In this document: positions 16,831 through 26,554 of the stretch, one piece after another
Position numbering within the stretch: position 1 is the stretch's first letter
How the letters are laid out: each line of letters starts with the position of its first letter
DNA from: Ideonella sp. MAG2
GTDB lineage: Bacteria > Pseudomonadota > Gammaproteobacteria > Burkholderiales > Burkholderiaceae_C
DNA: 64,000 bases
Direction of reading: 5' to 3'
NCBI GenBank assembly: GCA_004359425.1
Contig: PTEU01000001.1
Location: 2,081,561 to 2,145,560 of the forward strand
Notes under the pieces: model-generated
Seen by the model: only the letters and a program-made list of their open reading frames with translations
Databases searched by the model: none
Told to the model about the DNA's origin: nothing
Translations under genes and position numbers: made by a program

Positions 16831-19494
16831 TCAACTCCGCTGCATGGTGGCGCGAAGGCTTTCCGTCACGCGTCCCAAGCTTTCTTGCAAGTGGGCACGG
16901 CTGTCCACCGACAAACTGGGCTTGGCCAGGGCACTGCGCAGCTCAGCTTGCAAGCGCTCAGCATGCCAGCGCACCAGGCTGACCGCATCGGCAGGCATGC
17001 TGGCATCCGTTCGGGTGAGCAAGCCTTGCACGCGCTTGAGGTGCTCGCGCTGTAGATTGCGGCGCATGCGGTCCACCTCGCCACTGGCTTTCAGCTCTGC
17101 CCACACGGCGTTTTGCACCGTGCCATAGACCTCGGCCAAGCCCAGTGCGTTTTTGCGCTGAGCCTCTGGCAGATAGGAGGTCTGGTCCAGCACTCGGCGT
17201 GCCGTACCGGCGTTCATCAACCTGTCCAGCGTGCGTGTTTGCAACTGCAAAACCGTGTCTGGAATATTCAAGGGGCCGGCCCGGTCCCACTCGGTGTAAT
17301 CCGGCCCCGCCTGGGCCAAGAACTCTGGGCGGAAGCTAAAGCTGTCCACCTTGAAGAAGGTGTCGGTGATGAACTTCAGCGCCTCGCGTTGGCGTGTAGG
17401 CTCCACGGGCTTGTAGATGGACTGGTTGGGGCCAGGCAGCTCGCGCACGATATGCAGCCCCCCCACGTACTTGGTAGCCAGATCAGGCATCACCATCAAT
17501 TGGCGAAAGCCACTGCTCAAGACCCGACGTGTTCGCAGTGGGTCGTCGCCCACTTTAGGGGTGCGGGCCTGCACCCGCTGCCACAGCTCGCGGGACAAAG
17601 CCACCCGGCGCTGATACCAAGCCAGTGGGTCATCGCCCAGGTCAAACCGGTTGACGTTGGGGTCCACGCCAGCAGGCCCATCGGCATCCGCATCGTCCGC
17701 ATAGGCCAGGGCGGGCTCCGTGCTGCGGGCAGCAATGCGCGCCAACTCAGTGGCTTCGCTGGCAGGGTCCAAGGGTTTGTAGGCGTACTCGATGGCCCAA
17801 TAGTCATAAGGGCCTAATGTGGTGTTATTCAGCGTGGCCGGTGCCTCGCCGCGCAGCGACAAGTTGTAGGCGTTGTAGTCCATCACCGAGCCGGAGATAC
17901 CGCGCGATGCAGTGAAGCTAGGGCTGCGCAACTGCTCGCGAGAGATGGTCGTCGAGGCCTTGAAGTTGTGCTTCAAACCCAGGGTATGACCCACCTCATG
18001 CATGATGGTGTCCTTGATGACCTGCTGCACGATGGCTTCTGCCTCCGGGCTGTCGGGTGCCACCTCGCCACGGGCCTCCAAAAGGTCCAAGGCCATTTGC
18101 ATTTCGCCAACCGCTTCATGCGCGTAGTGGCAGGTATGGCCGGTGCGATGTTGGCCCATCAACTGCGCCAAGCGCTGCTCGCTGCTGGCGGCCAGGTCTT
18201 CCACCACCAAGCGGCGTGAGCCTCGGGCAAACACATCGCTCATGCTGATGTCAGCGTCCAAAATCTCACCCGAGCGGGGGTCAGCTTTAGACGGGCCTCT
18301 GGCGAAACCCACATCCGCCCCCACGAACCAGCGTATGGACGCATGGCTGGCATCCAGGGTGTCGAACTCCGCATCATCAGGCTGCTGCTTGGCCACCACC
18401 GCGTTCTTAAAGCCGATCTTCTCAAAGGCCTTATTCCACTCCAACACACCGGCCTCCACCGAGGCGCGATAGCGCGCAGGAATGTTGCGGTCCAACCAGT
18501 AGGTGATGGGCTTCACCGGTTCAGACAACGCCGCCTGCGGGTCCTTCTTTTCCAGGCGCCAGCGGGTGATGTAGTGCACCCGTTGGTTGGGTTTCATGTC
18601 GCCACTGAAGTCGGTGAATGATTCTGTGAAATGCCCCAAACGCGGGTCGGCCAAGCGCGGTGCCATGGCCACTTTGGGCAAGGGCGCAAAGCTATAGACC
18701 ACCCCCACAAAGAAGCTGCGCGGATCTGGGGTGGTTGCAGGGGGTGGAGGCGTGGGCACCGGGCTGGGCATGATGGGCGGTGCGGGCATCCTCGGGGTCG
18801 CAAAGTGCATGCGCGCATTCAGTGTGGTGAGTTCGGCATCCGCGCGAGCCTTTTCAATGTTTGAATTGCCACGGTCAAAGCCGAAGGGCAGACGGAATGC
18901 GTACTCGATGTAGGTGCTGTAGCCCAAGATATCCGCCAGCAAAAAGCTGGCATCGACCAACACCGATTTGCGCTCAGGATGCGGTGCACTGGCCACTGGC
19001 GCTGAAGCCAAGAGACTGTCCGAAAAAGCCTGCTGAACCGAGGCCTTGGTGGCGGCATCATCGCCAGCCCGGTAGGCCATATTTCGGGCCACCAACTGCA
19101 AGGTGTTGCCGACTCGGCGAAACCGAGCGACCCAATCCGGCCCCATCTGGCTGGCGTATAAGCCGCGCTCGCCGACCGACTGGCTGACGTTGGCCGTGAA
19201 CATCAGGTCCTGGCCCATCACCGACTCTGGGATCTCCAGCCACACTTTGTCGTCTTTGCGCCAAACCGGCAGATAGCCCTCATCCTGCTTGGCGTCTTTG
19301 ATCACGTCAGCGAAGGGCTTGGGTGCGCTGGGGTCGGCCGGAGGCTTGGGTGCAGGAGCCGCCGCAGAAGCCGCCGAAGCGGGCGGTGCGGTGGGTGTCT
19401 GAGCCCAAGCACTGCTGGCCGAGGCCCCCATCAATGAAGCCGCCAGGGCGGTCAAGGCCCAACGGCCGCGACGAAGCAAAAAAGGATGTGGCAT
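16831..19494 (-). CDS. secreted zinc-dependent metalloprotease (DUF5117/DUF4953 type)
   Basis: This is a large exported metallopeptidase of about 887 residues. The ATG at 19494 begins a clear Sec signal peptide (basic MPHPFLLRRGR, hydrophobic ALTALAASLMGASAS, cleavage after AWA-Q), then a Pro/Ala linker. A zincin motif HEVGHTLGLKH lies near residue 500, with Met-turn-like sequence SVMDYNAYN downstream. The surrounding sequence (WLEIPE, QLVARNMAYRAGDD, RYITRWRLEK-like strands) resembles the DUF5117-metalloprotease family. An upstream TTG at 19557 would add 21 residues in front of the signal peptide and read through a hairpin, so it is rejected. It is probably periplasmic or secreted; the substrate is unknown. 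Confidence 0.85.
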   Translation of the reverse strand: MPHPFLLRRGRWALTALAASLMGASASSAWAQTPTAPPASAASAAAPAPKPPADPSAPKPFADVIKDAKQDEGYLPVWRKDDKVWLEIPESVMGQDLMFTANVSQSVGERGLYASQMGPDWVARFRRVGNTLQLVARNMAYRAGDDAATKASVQQAFSDSLLASAPVASAPHPERKSVLVDASFLLADILGYSTYIEYAFRLPFGFDRGNSNIEKARADAELTTLNARMHFATPRMPAPPIMPSPVPTPPPPATTPDPRSFFVGVVYSFAPLPKVAMAPRLADPRLGHFTESFTDFSGDMKPNQRVHYITRWRLEKKDPQAALSEPVKPITYWLDRNIPARYRASVEAGVLEWNKAFEKIGFKNAVVAKQQPDDAEFDTLDASHASIRWFVGADVGFARGPSKADPRSGEILDADISMSDVFARGSRRLVVEDLAASSEQRLAQLMGQHRTGHTCHYAHEAVGEMQMALDLLEARGEVAPDSPEAEAIVQQVIKDTIMHEVGHTLGLKHNFKASTTISREQLRSPSFTASRGISGSVMDYNAYNLSLRGEAPATLNNTTLGPYDYWAIEYAYKPLDPASEATELARIAARSTEPALAYADDADADGPAGVDPNVNRFDLGDDPLAWYQRRVALSRELWQRVQARTPKVGDDPLRTRRVLSSGFRQLMVMPDLATKYVGGLHIVRELPGPNQSIYKPVEPTRQREALKFITDTFFKVDSFSFRPEFLAQAGPDYTEWDRAGPLNIPDTVLQLQTRTLDRLMNAGTARRVLDQTSYLPEAQRKNALGLAEVYGTVQNAVWAELKASGEVDRMRRNLQREHLKRVQGLLTRTDASMPADAVSLVRWHAERLQAELRSALAKPSLSVDSRAHLQESLGRVTESLRATMQRS

Positions 19495-19507
19495 GAAGTC
19501 AAGCTGC

Positions 19508-19545
19508 TGAAACAAACAACAAACCCGCCAGATCCGTGGCGGGTT
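19508..19545 (-). terminator. intrinsic-terminator-like hairpin in the metalloprotease leader
   Basis: On the minus strand a 9-bp stem (AACCCGCCA/TGGCGGGTT, positions 19522-19545) is followed directly by TTTGTTGTTTGTTT (19508-19521). This is the form of a Rho-independent terminator, yet it lies 14 bases upstream of the metalloprotease ATG with no minus-strand gene behind it. It could be an attenuator or the end of a small leader RNA. Confidence 0.5.
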
Positions 19546-19668
19546 CAAACCAAGCAAGGCACCGGGTGGGCACCTCCATGCGCCTACAAGCCGAAGCCGT
19601 GCGCTGGCCGCACTGTGCGTCAGCCTCCGCCCGCAGTCAATCCGGAATCACTCCCTTAAACTGGCACC

Positions 19669-20253
19669 ATGCCCCTGACCCATTTGCTGTACTTGCACGG
19701 CTTTCGCTCCTCGCCCCGTTCGGCCAAAGCGCAGATCGTGGCGAAGTGGCTGGCCCGCCACCGGCCAGAGCTGCAACTCTGGTTGCCGCAACTGCCGCCC
19801 TCTCCGGCGGAAGCGATGCAGATGATCCACAGCGGCCTGGCACCATGGCCAAGCGCCAGCATGGCTGTGATGGGCAGCTCACTGGGCGGCTTCTACGCCA
19901 CCGTGTTGGCAGAGGCCCGTGGCTGCCGAGCCGTGGTGCTGAACCCCGCCATTCACCCGGAGCGAGACCTGGCTCGCCACATCGGCCACCACAGCCATTG
20001 GCATGACCCGGCCAGTGGGTTTGATTTTCTGCCGCGCCATGTGGAGGAGCTGACCGACATGCAGATATCGCGCTTGGCCGAGCCCCAGCGCTATGCCGCG
20101 GTCATCGCCAAAGGGGACGAGTTGCTGGACTGGCGCGAGATGGCGGCCCGCTACCAAGGCGCACAGATGCGCCTGCTGGAAGGCAGCGACCACGCCCTCT
20201 CTGATTTTGAAGACCACCTTTCTTTTGTCATGCATTTTTTGGAGTTGTGCTGA
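19669..20253 (+). CDS. YqiA/YcfP-family alpha/beta-fold esterase
   Basis: This 194-residue serine hydrolase of the UPF0227/YqiA type opens with [16 protein letters not shown], the family's oxyanion-hole loop. The nucleophile elbow is [11 protein letters not shown] near residue 66, with a C-terminal DELLDW and [12 protein letters not shown] supplying the acid and His. No signal peptide is present, so it is cytoplasmic. Its TGA overlaps the ATG of the next gene (ATGA type), indicating translational coupling. The substrate is unknown; short-chain esterase activity is reported for the family. Confidence 0.85.
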   Translation: MPLTHLLYLHGFRSSPRSAKAQIVAKWLARHRPELQLWLPQLPPSPAEAMQMIHSGLAPWPSASMAVMGSSLGGFYATVLAEARGCRAVVLNPAIHPERDLARHIGHHSHWHDPASGFDFLPRHVEELTDMQISRLAEPQRYAAVIAKGDELLDWREMAARYQGAQMRLLEGSDHALSDFEDHLSFVMHFLELC

Positions 20254-20993
20254 TGAGACTTGCCCACAAAATTGCCATCGTCACGGGTGCAGCCCAGGGC
20301 ATTGGTTTGGCCACCGCCTTGAAGTTTGCCCGCGAAGGTGCCGTAGTGGTGGTGTGCGACCGCCAGGCCGAGGCCGTGGCCACCGCCGTGGCCCAATGCC
20401 AGGCCCTGGGTGCACAGGCTGAGGGCTACACCGTGGACGTGACCCAGCGCGAACAGGTGGACGCCATGGTGGCTGCCGTCAAAGCCCAGCACGGCCGCAT
20501 CGATGTACTGGTGAACAACGCGGGCATCACCCGCGACGCCCGCTTGCAAAAGATGACATTGGAGCAATTTGATACTGTCATCGATGTCAACCTGCGCGGC
20601 GTGTTTCACTGCGCCCAGGCCGTGGCTGACACGATGGTGCTGCAAGGCAGCGGCGTGATCCTGAACGCCTCCAGCGTGGTGGGTATTTACGGCAACTTTG
20701 GCCAAACCAACTATGCCGCCGCCAAGTTTGGCGTCATCGGCTTTACCAAGACCTGGAGCCGCGAATTGGGGCCTAAGGGCGTGCGCGTCAACGCAGTGGC
20801 CCCAGGCTTTGTGGAGACACCCATCCTCGCCACCATCCCCGACAAGGTGCTGCAAGAGATGTGTGCCGAGGTGCCGCTGCGCCGCCTGGGCCAACCCGAA
20901 GAAATCGCCAACGTCTACGCCTTCTTGGCCAGTGATGAAGCCAGCTACATCAATGGGGCAGTCATCGAGGTCTCCGGCGGGCTCACGGTCTGA
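20253..20993 (+). CDS. SDR-family oxidoreductase, FabG-like 3-oxoacyl-ACP reductase
   Basis: This 246-residue classical short-chain dehydrogenase has [14 protein letters not shown] (nucleotide binding, TGxxxGIG), [12 protein letters not shown] (NNAG), an active-site Ser in [20 protein letters not shown] (catalytic Tyr and Lys) and a C-terminal [12 protein letters not shown]. The pattern and length fit FabG or PhaB-type NADPH reductases. The ATG at 20253 overlaps the yqiA stop. It is outside a fatty-acid cluster, so it may serve polyester or side-chain metabolism rather than being the essential FabG. Confidence 0.85.
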   Translation: MRLAHKIAIVTGAAQGIGLATALKFAREGAVVVVCDRQAEAVATAVAQCQALGAQAEGYTVDVTQREQVDAMVAAVKAQHGRIDVLVNNAGITRDARLQKMTLEQFDTVIDVNLRGVFHCAQAVADTMVLQGSGVILNASSVVGIYGNFGQTNYAAAKFGVIGFTKTWSRELGPKGVRVNAVAPGFVETPILATIPDKVLQEMCAEVPLRRLGQPEEIANVYAFLASDEASYINGAVIEVSGGLTV

Positions 20994-21035
20994 GTGTTCG
21001 TCAATTGGTGTCTGGGCAGCAAGGTCGGCACGAAC

Positions 21036-21716
21036 TCAGCTTGACCATGGGCAAGCGTCGGCCTTCGAAGCACCGGAGTCCAGCTCGCAGAACGATTGCA
21101 CTCTTTGGCGCGTCTCAATGTGTCGCCACCCTCCGTTCTGGTGATCGTAGAAGATTCTGCCCTCACGCCAGGCGCGCACAAGCAAGGTCAATGCTTCACT
21201 GAAGCTCCAGGCCTGCCATTCGCAGCCCGGATCTCCCAGGTTGGCCGAAACCAATTGCCCTGTCCGCCCTGTGGGCCCCGGATCCAAATCGACAAAAACA
21301 GTTCGCCAAGACTCATAAGACAAATAAATTCGGCGGGGCGAATTCATGCGATCCAGGACGCGATGCTGGTTGTCGATACCGTACTGCACTGCATCTTCTT
21401 CGATCTCACGGTAAGTGGGATCGTCGTCCCCAGCGCTTATCCGCAAGAAATCCCAATTCTTGCAAACGGTCGCGAGGCATTGCCACTGGAGTCCATAAGG
21501 AAGCAAGGACGGGGAGGATGCAATAGCCCCGTTATGGCGCAAATAGGCTTGGCGTAGGTCATCAGGAAAGGTGATGCCCATTTTGGCCTCTGCAGCCACA
21601 ATGTCGCCTGGCTGCGCTGGTAACTCCAGGCCCCCGTTGGGTAGGTTCGGCCACACCGACACGCACAGGGCTTCAATGTCTGTCCAGAGTTGATCGTAGT
21701 CTGTCACTGCATTCAT
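21036..21716 (-). CDS. SMI1/KNR4 (SUKH) family protein, probable immunity protein
   Basis: This 226-residue protein has features of the SUKH superfamily: an N-terminal helix (YDQLWTDIEAL) and LPAQPGDIVAAEAKMGITFPDDLRQAYLRHNGA, the diagnostic segment. WDFLRI, VFVDLDPGPTGRTGQLV and WSFSEALTLLV follow. SUKH proteins are known as immunity proteins against nuclease toxins. It lies 62 bases downstream of, and in the same direction as, a gene for a NucA/NucB-domain nuclease. I chose ATG 21716. Base composition is visibly less GC-rich than the flanking housekeeping genes, consistent with transfer. Confidence 0.75.
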   Translation of the reverse strand: MNAVTDYDQLWTDIEALCVSVWPNLPNGGLELPAQPGDIVAAEAKMGITFPDDLRQAYLRHNGAIASSPSLLPYGLQWQCLATVCKNWDFLRISAGDDDPTYREIEEDAVQYGIDNQHRVLDRMNSPRRIYLSYESWRTVFVDLDPGPTGRTGQLVSANLGDPGCEWQAWSFSEALTLLVRAWREGRIFYDHQNGGWRHIETRQRVQSFCELDSGASKADACPWSS

Positions 21717-21778
21717 ATGGATGTTCGCGGTGCGCCACCCTCCACCGTTGAGCTTACCGAGTGGCGCGTTCCATTCTC

Positions 21779-23341
21779 TTATTTCACAACAATCCACCAG
21801 CGTTCACCAGCATCGTCGCTGTTTCGCAGAATGCGCTGTTTGGTTATGTAGTTGCCAAGAGCTCTTCCGTTGCCACCGTTATCGGGGCCAGCAATGTAGC
21901 GAACTGAAGTTCCTTGCGATAAGAAGGCGGCACCAGAGCGTGTTGCGCCAAACGGATACTCGTCGCATTGACATTCATTGACAGGCTTGCCTGGTTGACT
22001 GCCCGAGCACCCCGGCGATGCGTTGACCCACCGGTTGAGAATCAATGCGTCAGGGTTTTTGACATCGCAGGCAGCCCAATAGCTGGCCTCGTTTTCTACC
22101 TTAGAGGACCGTTGGACCGATGGCGAACCTTGACTTGCGTCATCCAGCCCCACAGCCCGAGTGCCCGGTAGCAACTTGAAACCTAACGGAGCTCGTTGTG
22201 TCATCCCAGGGCTCAAACCTAGGGCCGCCATTCGAATGTGTTCCGCCGATTCAGGAAATTTGGTTGCGTCGACTACAAACACTGCTGCTGCATCGGGAAA
22301 GACGCATCCGGAGCTCGTGGAGGTAGCCATGCCCTTGTCGCAGCGCAAAGTCGGCACAGTCAAACTGCCTTGGTCTCCTCCGGCGTAGGCCGCCCACTCC
22401 TGCCCAGTCGCGGGCTCAGCGCCATTGACCCGATACGTGTAGTGGGTCGGTGCGTAGGTAAAAGACACTCGGGACGCTGGCTCTTGGGCTGTCCAGCTGT
22501 AGGCGGCCGAAAACCCTTGTTCCGTACCCAGCGTACCCTGCTGGTGACTCAGCGCCATGCCACCGGTTCTGGGAACGTTGGCATTGAGCTGAAAATTGGA
22601 AACTTGCCCAGCACTGTCCAACACCGTGTGTGCCATGACTGGTTGAAACACAATGGTCGCTGCGGCCGAAGGGCACTTATTGACGCCGCTATTGCGCACA
22701 AACTTCAGCACATCAATGCGAAATTTGTAGGGTGTCCCGAGTTGTTTGGCGGCATCGTAGGCTTGAAAGTTGGTGCCCAAGGCAGCCCAGCCAACCACAC
22801 AAGTTGCAGCAGGTCGACCCGCCGCCTTCTTGTAGGGCTCCCAAGCTTTGCCATTCGCAGTCCGCATGATGTCCATGCGTAGCTCTTGCTGGTCGGACAC
22901 AAAGCGTGAGCAAAACACATGTCGACTCAACAAGGTCTTGAGATAGTTCGTGGTGCCCTTCACCGCGATGAACTGGCTATCTGAGGTACAGGCCTCTTCG
23001 GTGTCCCACCCTGGGTCACCCGGGAGCATCGCCGTCTTCGCGGCAAATACGTGGGAGGTAGCGAGCAGTGATGCGGCCAAGGCAGCTACGGTAAAGGCTG
23101 CGCTCGCGACGGGGCGCTTTGAAAGCAATTGATCATCAACACAAAATTTCCCAGTGATTTTGAAAGTTACGGTGCCGAAACTCCGTGGCTTGTCTTCTGC
23201 AGAGACGAAGGGGACGGTATCCGCGCATTCCGAGCGCAACCATCCCTCCAATGGGGAGGTGAGCGTTGCAACGCCTCGTAAAGTACGCTTGCCACACGGC
23301 CGTTGATTTACAACCAACCAGCGCCCACTCGCCTTGGGCAT
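21779..23341 (-). CDS. exported protein with C-terminal NucA/NucB-type DNase domain, candidate toxin
   Basis: The last 70 or so residues contain CQCDEYPFGATRSG, SVRYIAGPDNGGNGRALG, QRILRNSDDAGERWWIVV, a good fit to NucA/NucB extracellular DNases (CDEYPF signature). The central part (about 100-430) is Cys-containing and unrecognised. A hydrophobic stretch, ASAAFTVAALAASLLATSHVFA near residues 79-100, looks like a Sec signal peptide if translation starts at the TTG at 23128 (449 residues). The ATG at 23341 gives 520 residues with an odd basic leader, so the start is uncertain. The downstream SUKH gene suggests a toxin/immunity pair. The 250 bases upstream hold no convincing gene. Confidence 0.7.
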   Translation of the reverse strand: MPKASGRWLVVNQRPCGKRTLRGVATLTSPLEGWLRSECADTVPFVSAEDKPRSFGTVTFKITGKFCVDDQLLSKRPVASAAFTVAALAASLLATSHVFAAKTAMLPGDPGWDTEEACTSDSQFIAVKGTTNYLKTLLSRHVFCSRFVSDQQELRMDIMRTANGKAWEPYKKAAGRPAATCVVGWAALGTNFQAYDAAKQLGTPYKFRIDVLKFVRNSGVNKCPSAAATIVFQPVMAHTVLDSAGQVSNFQLNANVPRTGGMALSHQQGTLGTEQGFSAAYSWTAQEPASRVSFTYAPTHYTYRVNGAEPATGQEWAAYAGGDQGSLTVPTLRCDKGMATSTSSGCVFPDAAAVFVVDATKFPESAEHIRMAALGLSPGMTQRAPLGFKLLPGTRAVGLDDASQGSPSVQRSSKVENEASYWAACDVKNPDALILNRWVNASPGCSGSQPGKPVNECQCDEYPFGATRSGAAFLSQGTSVRYIAGPDNGGNGRALGNYITKQRILRNSDDAGERWWIVVK

Positions 23342-23590
23342 CCAATTGACTTGCGTCTCGACCTTGCCAGCCTTTGCTGCGCCGCCCGCGCCGTGAGACG
23401 GTGTCTTGCCCAGAGGTAGCTTCTATTCGCCATTTCGGGTGCCATAGGGTCTCTTTGGAGGTGATGTCCGTTTTCCACTCCCTGCACCCTACAGGCGAAC
23501 GGACTTGAGTTCTGTCGTGCGCACGACGCGGTCATGCATCACACCCTGTTTCACGAATGAGGGACCCCAATCGGCGACAATCCGCCGGTG

Positions 23591-25642
23591 ATGTATGCCC
23601 TCTACGATGACGCTGGCAAATTCTTGGCCGGCCGTGTGATGTCTGAAGCCGACAGCTCGATGCAGATCGAGCTGGATTCCGGCAAGCGCGTCAAAGTCAA
23701 AACCACGAACGTGCTGCTGCGCTTTGACAAGCCTGCGCCTGCGGCGCTGATCAGCGCTGCCCAGTCGCTGGCGCCAGAGATCGACCTGGATTTGGCCTGG
23801 GAGTTTGCCCCCGAAGGCGAGTTTGGCTTTGCTGACCTGGCGCGTGAGTATTTCTCGGCCCAGGCCACGGTCGAGCAGCAAGCCGCTGCGCTGTTCCGCC
23901 TGTTTGAGGCGCCGCATTACTTCCGCCGCGCTGGCAAAGGCCAATTCAAAAAGGCGCCGGAAGACATCGTCAAAGCCGCCCTGCTGGCCATTGAGCGCAA
24001 GAAGCAGCAAGCCCTGGAGATTGAAGCCTGGGCACAAGAGCTGGTGGAAGGCCGCTGCCCGCCCGCCGTCGCCGAGCAGCTCTACAAAATCTTGTTCAAG
24101 CCCGACAAGAACGGCCCCGAGTACAAGGCCGTGGTCGAGGCGGCCCGCCGCAGCCAGCGCGCGCCGCTCGATCTGCTCAAAGACGCCGGCGCCATCACCA
24201 GCCCCTACCAGTTCCACTGGCGGCGCTTTTTGTTCGAGGTTTTCCCCAAAGGCCATCGCTTTTCCGCCTGGGAAGCGCCGCCCATTACCGACGAGCTGCC
24301 CCTGGCTGCCGTGCAGGCCTTCTCGATCGACGACTCGCAAACCACCGAGATTGACGACGCCTTGTCCGTCACCGGTTTGGGCAGCGGCACCATCACCTTT
24401 GGCGTGCACATTGCGGCCCCGGGCCTGGCCCTGCTGCCCGATTCTCCGCTTGACAAAGTGGCGCGCGAGCGCCTCTCCACCGTCTACATGCCGGGCGGCA
24501 AGATCACCATGCTGCCCGACGCCGTGGTGCAGGCCTACACCCTGGTTGAGGGACGTGACTGCCCGGCCGTCAGCCTCTACGTCCGCATGGACGAAGCCAC
24601 GCTGGCCATTCAAAGCAGCGAGACCCGCTTGGAGCGCGTGCCCATCGCCGCCAACTTGCGTCACGACAAGCTGGATGCCTTTGTCACCGAAGCCTCGCTC
24701 AGCGGTGAAGCCCCGGCCGACTACCCGTTTGCCACCGAGTTGGCGTTTTGCCACCGCCTGGCCAAGCATTTGAAGGCCGCGCGCGAAGTGGTGCGCGGCA
24801 AGCCCGAGCTGTTCAACCGGCCGGATTACAGCTTCAAGCTGGAGCGGGCCGACGGCAGCAGCCCCGACGAGCCGCAAGGCGACGAGTCCGTGCGCATCAG
24901 CGAGCGACGCCGTGGCGCACCGCTGGACTTGATCGTCTCCGAAGCCATGATCTTGGCCAACAGCACCTGGGGGGGCTGGCTGGGCGAGTTGGGCGTGCCC
25001 GGCATCTACCGCAGCCAAGCCAGCTTGGCACCGGGCGTGAAGGTGCGCATGGGCGTCAAGCCCGCGCCTCATGCCGGCATGGGCGTGCCGCAATACACCT
25101 GGGCCACCTCGCCGCTGCGCCGCTATGTCGACTTGGTCAACCAGTGGCAGATCATTGCCTGCGCCCGCCATGGCAACACGGCGGCGCTGGCCGCGCCCTT
25201 CAAGCCCAAGGACGCGATGCTGTTCTCCATCATCTCGGGCTTTGATGGTGCTTACTCTGCCTACAACAGCTTCCAGTCGGGCATTGAGCGTTATTGGACG
25301 ATGCGCTGGCTGGAGCAAAACGGCGTGACCGAGCTGGAGGCCGCCGTGATGAAGGAAGGCCTGGTGCGGGCCGACACCCTGCCCTTGGTATTCCGTGCTT
25401 TAGGCTGCGAGCCGCTGCCGCGCGGCACCCGGGTGCGCGTGCGCATCACCGGCCTGGATTTGCTAACGCTGGAAGTGCATGCCAATTTGCTCAGCACCTT
25501 GGACGACACTGGCATCTCGACAGAGAGCACGTCTGACGAAGACAGCGAGGACGAAGCCGCCCCCGAGACCCTGGCGCTGGCCATCACCGTCGATGAAGCT
25601 CCGAGTGAGCCCGACAACCCGGCACCTGCCCAAGCAAGCTGA
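23591..25642 (+). CDS. RNB-domain (RNase II-type) 3'-5' exoribonuclease
   Basis: This 683-residue hydrolytic exoribonuclease has the RNB catalytic motif FSIDDSQTTEIDDALSV near residue 245, carrying the conserved Asp residues for magnesium, then YMPGGKITMLPD, MILANSTWGGWL and TWATSPLRRYVDLVNQ. The N-terminus is short of a full cold-shock module, and the C-terminal S1-like strand (GTRVRVRITGLDLLTLEVHANLL) precedes an acidic, disordered tail. The ATG at 23591 is preferred over the GTG one codon earlier. It heads a plus-strand run into tonB-like, aroE and mtgA. Confidence 0.9.
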   Translation: MYALYDDAGKFLAGRVMSEADSSMQIELDSGKRVKVKTTNVLLRFDKPAPAALISAAQSLAPEIDLDLAWEFAPEGEFGFADLAREYFSAQATVEQQAAALFRLFEAPHYFRRAGKGQFKKAPEDIVKAALLAIERKKQQALEIEAWAQELVEGRCPPAVAEQLYKILFKPDKNGPEYKAVVEAARRSQRAPLDLLKDAGAITSPYQFHWRRFLFEVFPKGHRFSAWEAPPITDELPLAAVQAFSIDDSQTTEIDDALSVTGLGSGTITFGVHIAAPGLALLPDSPLDKVARERLSTVYMPGGKITMLPDAVVQAYTLVEGRDCPAVSLYVRMDEATLAIQSSETRLERVPIAANLRHDKLDAFVTEASLSGEAPADYPFATELAFCHRLAKHLKAAREVVRGKPELFNRPDYSFKLERADGSSPDEPQGDESVRISERRRGAPLDLIVSEAMILANSTWGGWLGELGVPGIYRSQASLAPGVKVRMGVKPAPHAGMGVPQYTWATSPLRRYVDLVNQWQIIACARHGNTAALAAPFKPKDAMLFSIISGFDGAYSAYNSFQSGIERYWTMRWLEQNGVTELEAAVMKEGLVRADTLPLVFRALGCEPLPRGTRVRVRITGLDLLTLEVHANLLSTLDDTGISTESTSDEDSEDEAAPETLALAITVDEAPSEPDNPAPAQAS

Positions 25643-25657
25643 GCCAGAACATCGACC

Positions 25658-26554
25658 ATGTCTCGCCTGCGAACTGCCCTTTCTCACCTGACGCCCATGT
25701 CGGTAGCGGTGACACTATCAGTGGCCGTCCACCTGGTGCTGCTGGCGGTGCGCTTCGTAGACCCTGAGCGCTTCAACCGCATTTTCCAGGACACCCCTTT
25801 GGAGGTGATTCTGGTCAATGCCCGCAGTGAAGACGCGCCCACCACCAAAGCCCAGGCCATCGCTCAAGCCCGCCTGGCCGGTGGAGGAGAGGCCGATCAG
25901 GGGCGGGCCACCTCGCCGCTGCCGCCCTCCATGGTCGAGCAGTTTGGCGATGCAGCCGAAGACACGCACCAGCGACAGATCGACCAAATGCAGGATGTGC
26001 AACAGCAACTGCTGGCCCAAATCCGGCGCGAAGTGGCCTTGCTGCCCCCACCCGACCCGATGCGGCCCCTGCCCACGCCCGAGGAGTCTCAGCGGGAAGA
26101 GCGGCGGCGTCAGATGCTGCGCATGTTGGCCGAGATCGAAAAGCGCATCAACGAAGAGAACGCCCGGCCCAAGAAGCGCTACATCAGCCCCGCCACCCGC
26201 GAAGAGGTCTACGCGGTGTATTACGACGCCCTGCGGCGCAGGATTGAAGACCGGGGCACCCGTGACTTTCCGACCCACCAAGGTCAAAAGCTCTATGGTG
26301 AGTTGACCATGAACATCACCATCAATGCGGTGGGTGAAGTCATTGAAGCGGAAATCATCCGCCCCGCCAAGTCCAGGCACCTGAATCGTCATGCCATGGC
26401 CATCGTCCATGCGGCCGGCCCCTTCGGGCCCTTCAGTGCCGCCATGCGGGCCCAGGCGGACGAGATTGTGGTGACCTCGCGCTTTCGATTCACGGCCAAT
26501 GATGGTTTGGAGACCTCGCTGAGTGCAGGCCGTGCCAGCCGCAACCCGCCATGA
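25658..26554 (+). CDS. TonB-like periplasm-spanning protein
   Basis: This 298-residue protein has one N-terminal membrane segment (MSVAVTLSVAVHLVLLAVRFV) in TonB-like signal-anchor form, a charged Gln/Arg-rich coiled linker (about 95-180) and a C-terminal TonB-like domain (YGELTMNITINAVGEVIEAEII). Unlike canonical TonB, the linker has no long Pro-Glu/Pro-Lys repeat. It probably links the inner membrane to the envelope. The stop overlaps the aroE ATG by 4 bases. Its position before aroE-mtgA is typical for Burkholderiales. Confidence 0.8.
   Translation: MSRLRTALSHLTPMSVAVTLSVAVHLVLLAVRFVDPERFNRIFQDTPLEVILVNARSEDAPTTKAQAIAQARLAGGGEADQGRATSPLPPSMVEQFGDAAEDTHQRQIDQMQDVQQQLLAQIRREVALLPPPDPMRPLPTPEESQREERRRQMLRMLAEIEKRINEENARPKKRYISPATREEVYAVYYDALRRRIEDRGTRDFPTHQGQKLYGELTMNITINAVGEVIEAEIIRPAKSRHLNRHAMAIVHAAGPFGPFSAAMRAQADEIVVTSRFRFTANDGLETSLSAGRASRNPP

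Noticed and set aside
23342..23590. possible gene or N-terminal extension of the nuclease in two overlapping minus-strand frames
   Set aside because: Neither frame shows recognised motifs or a good RBS, and a signal peptide further downstream explains the nuclease start better.
23489..25318. 609-residue minus-strand open frame
   Set aside because: It lies antisense to the RNB exoribonuclease, which has all family motifs; the frame is a by-product of GC-rich codon bias.
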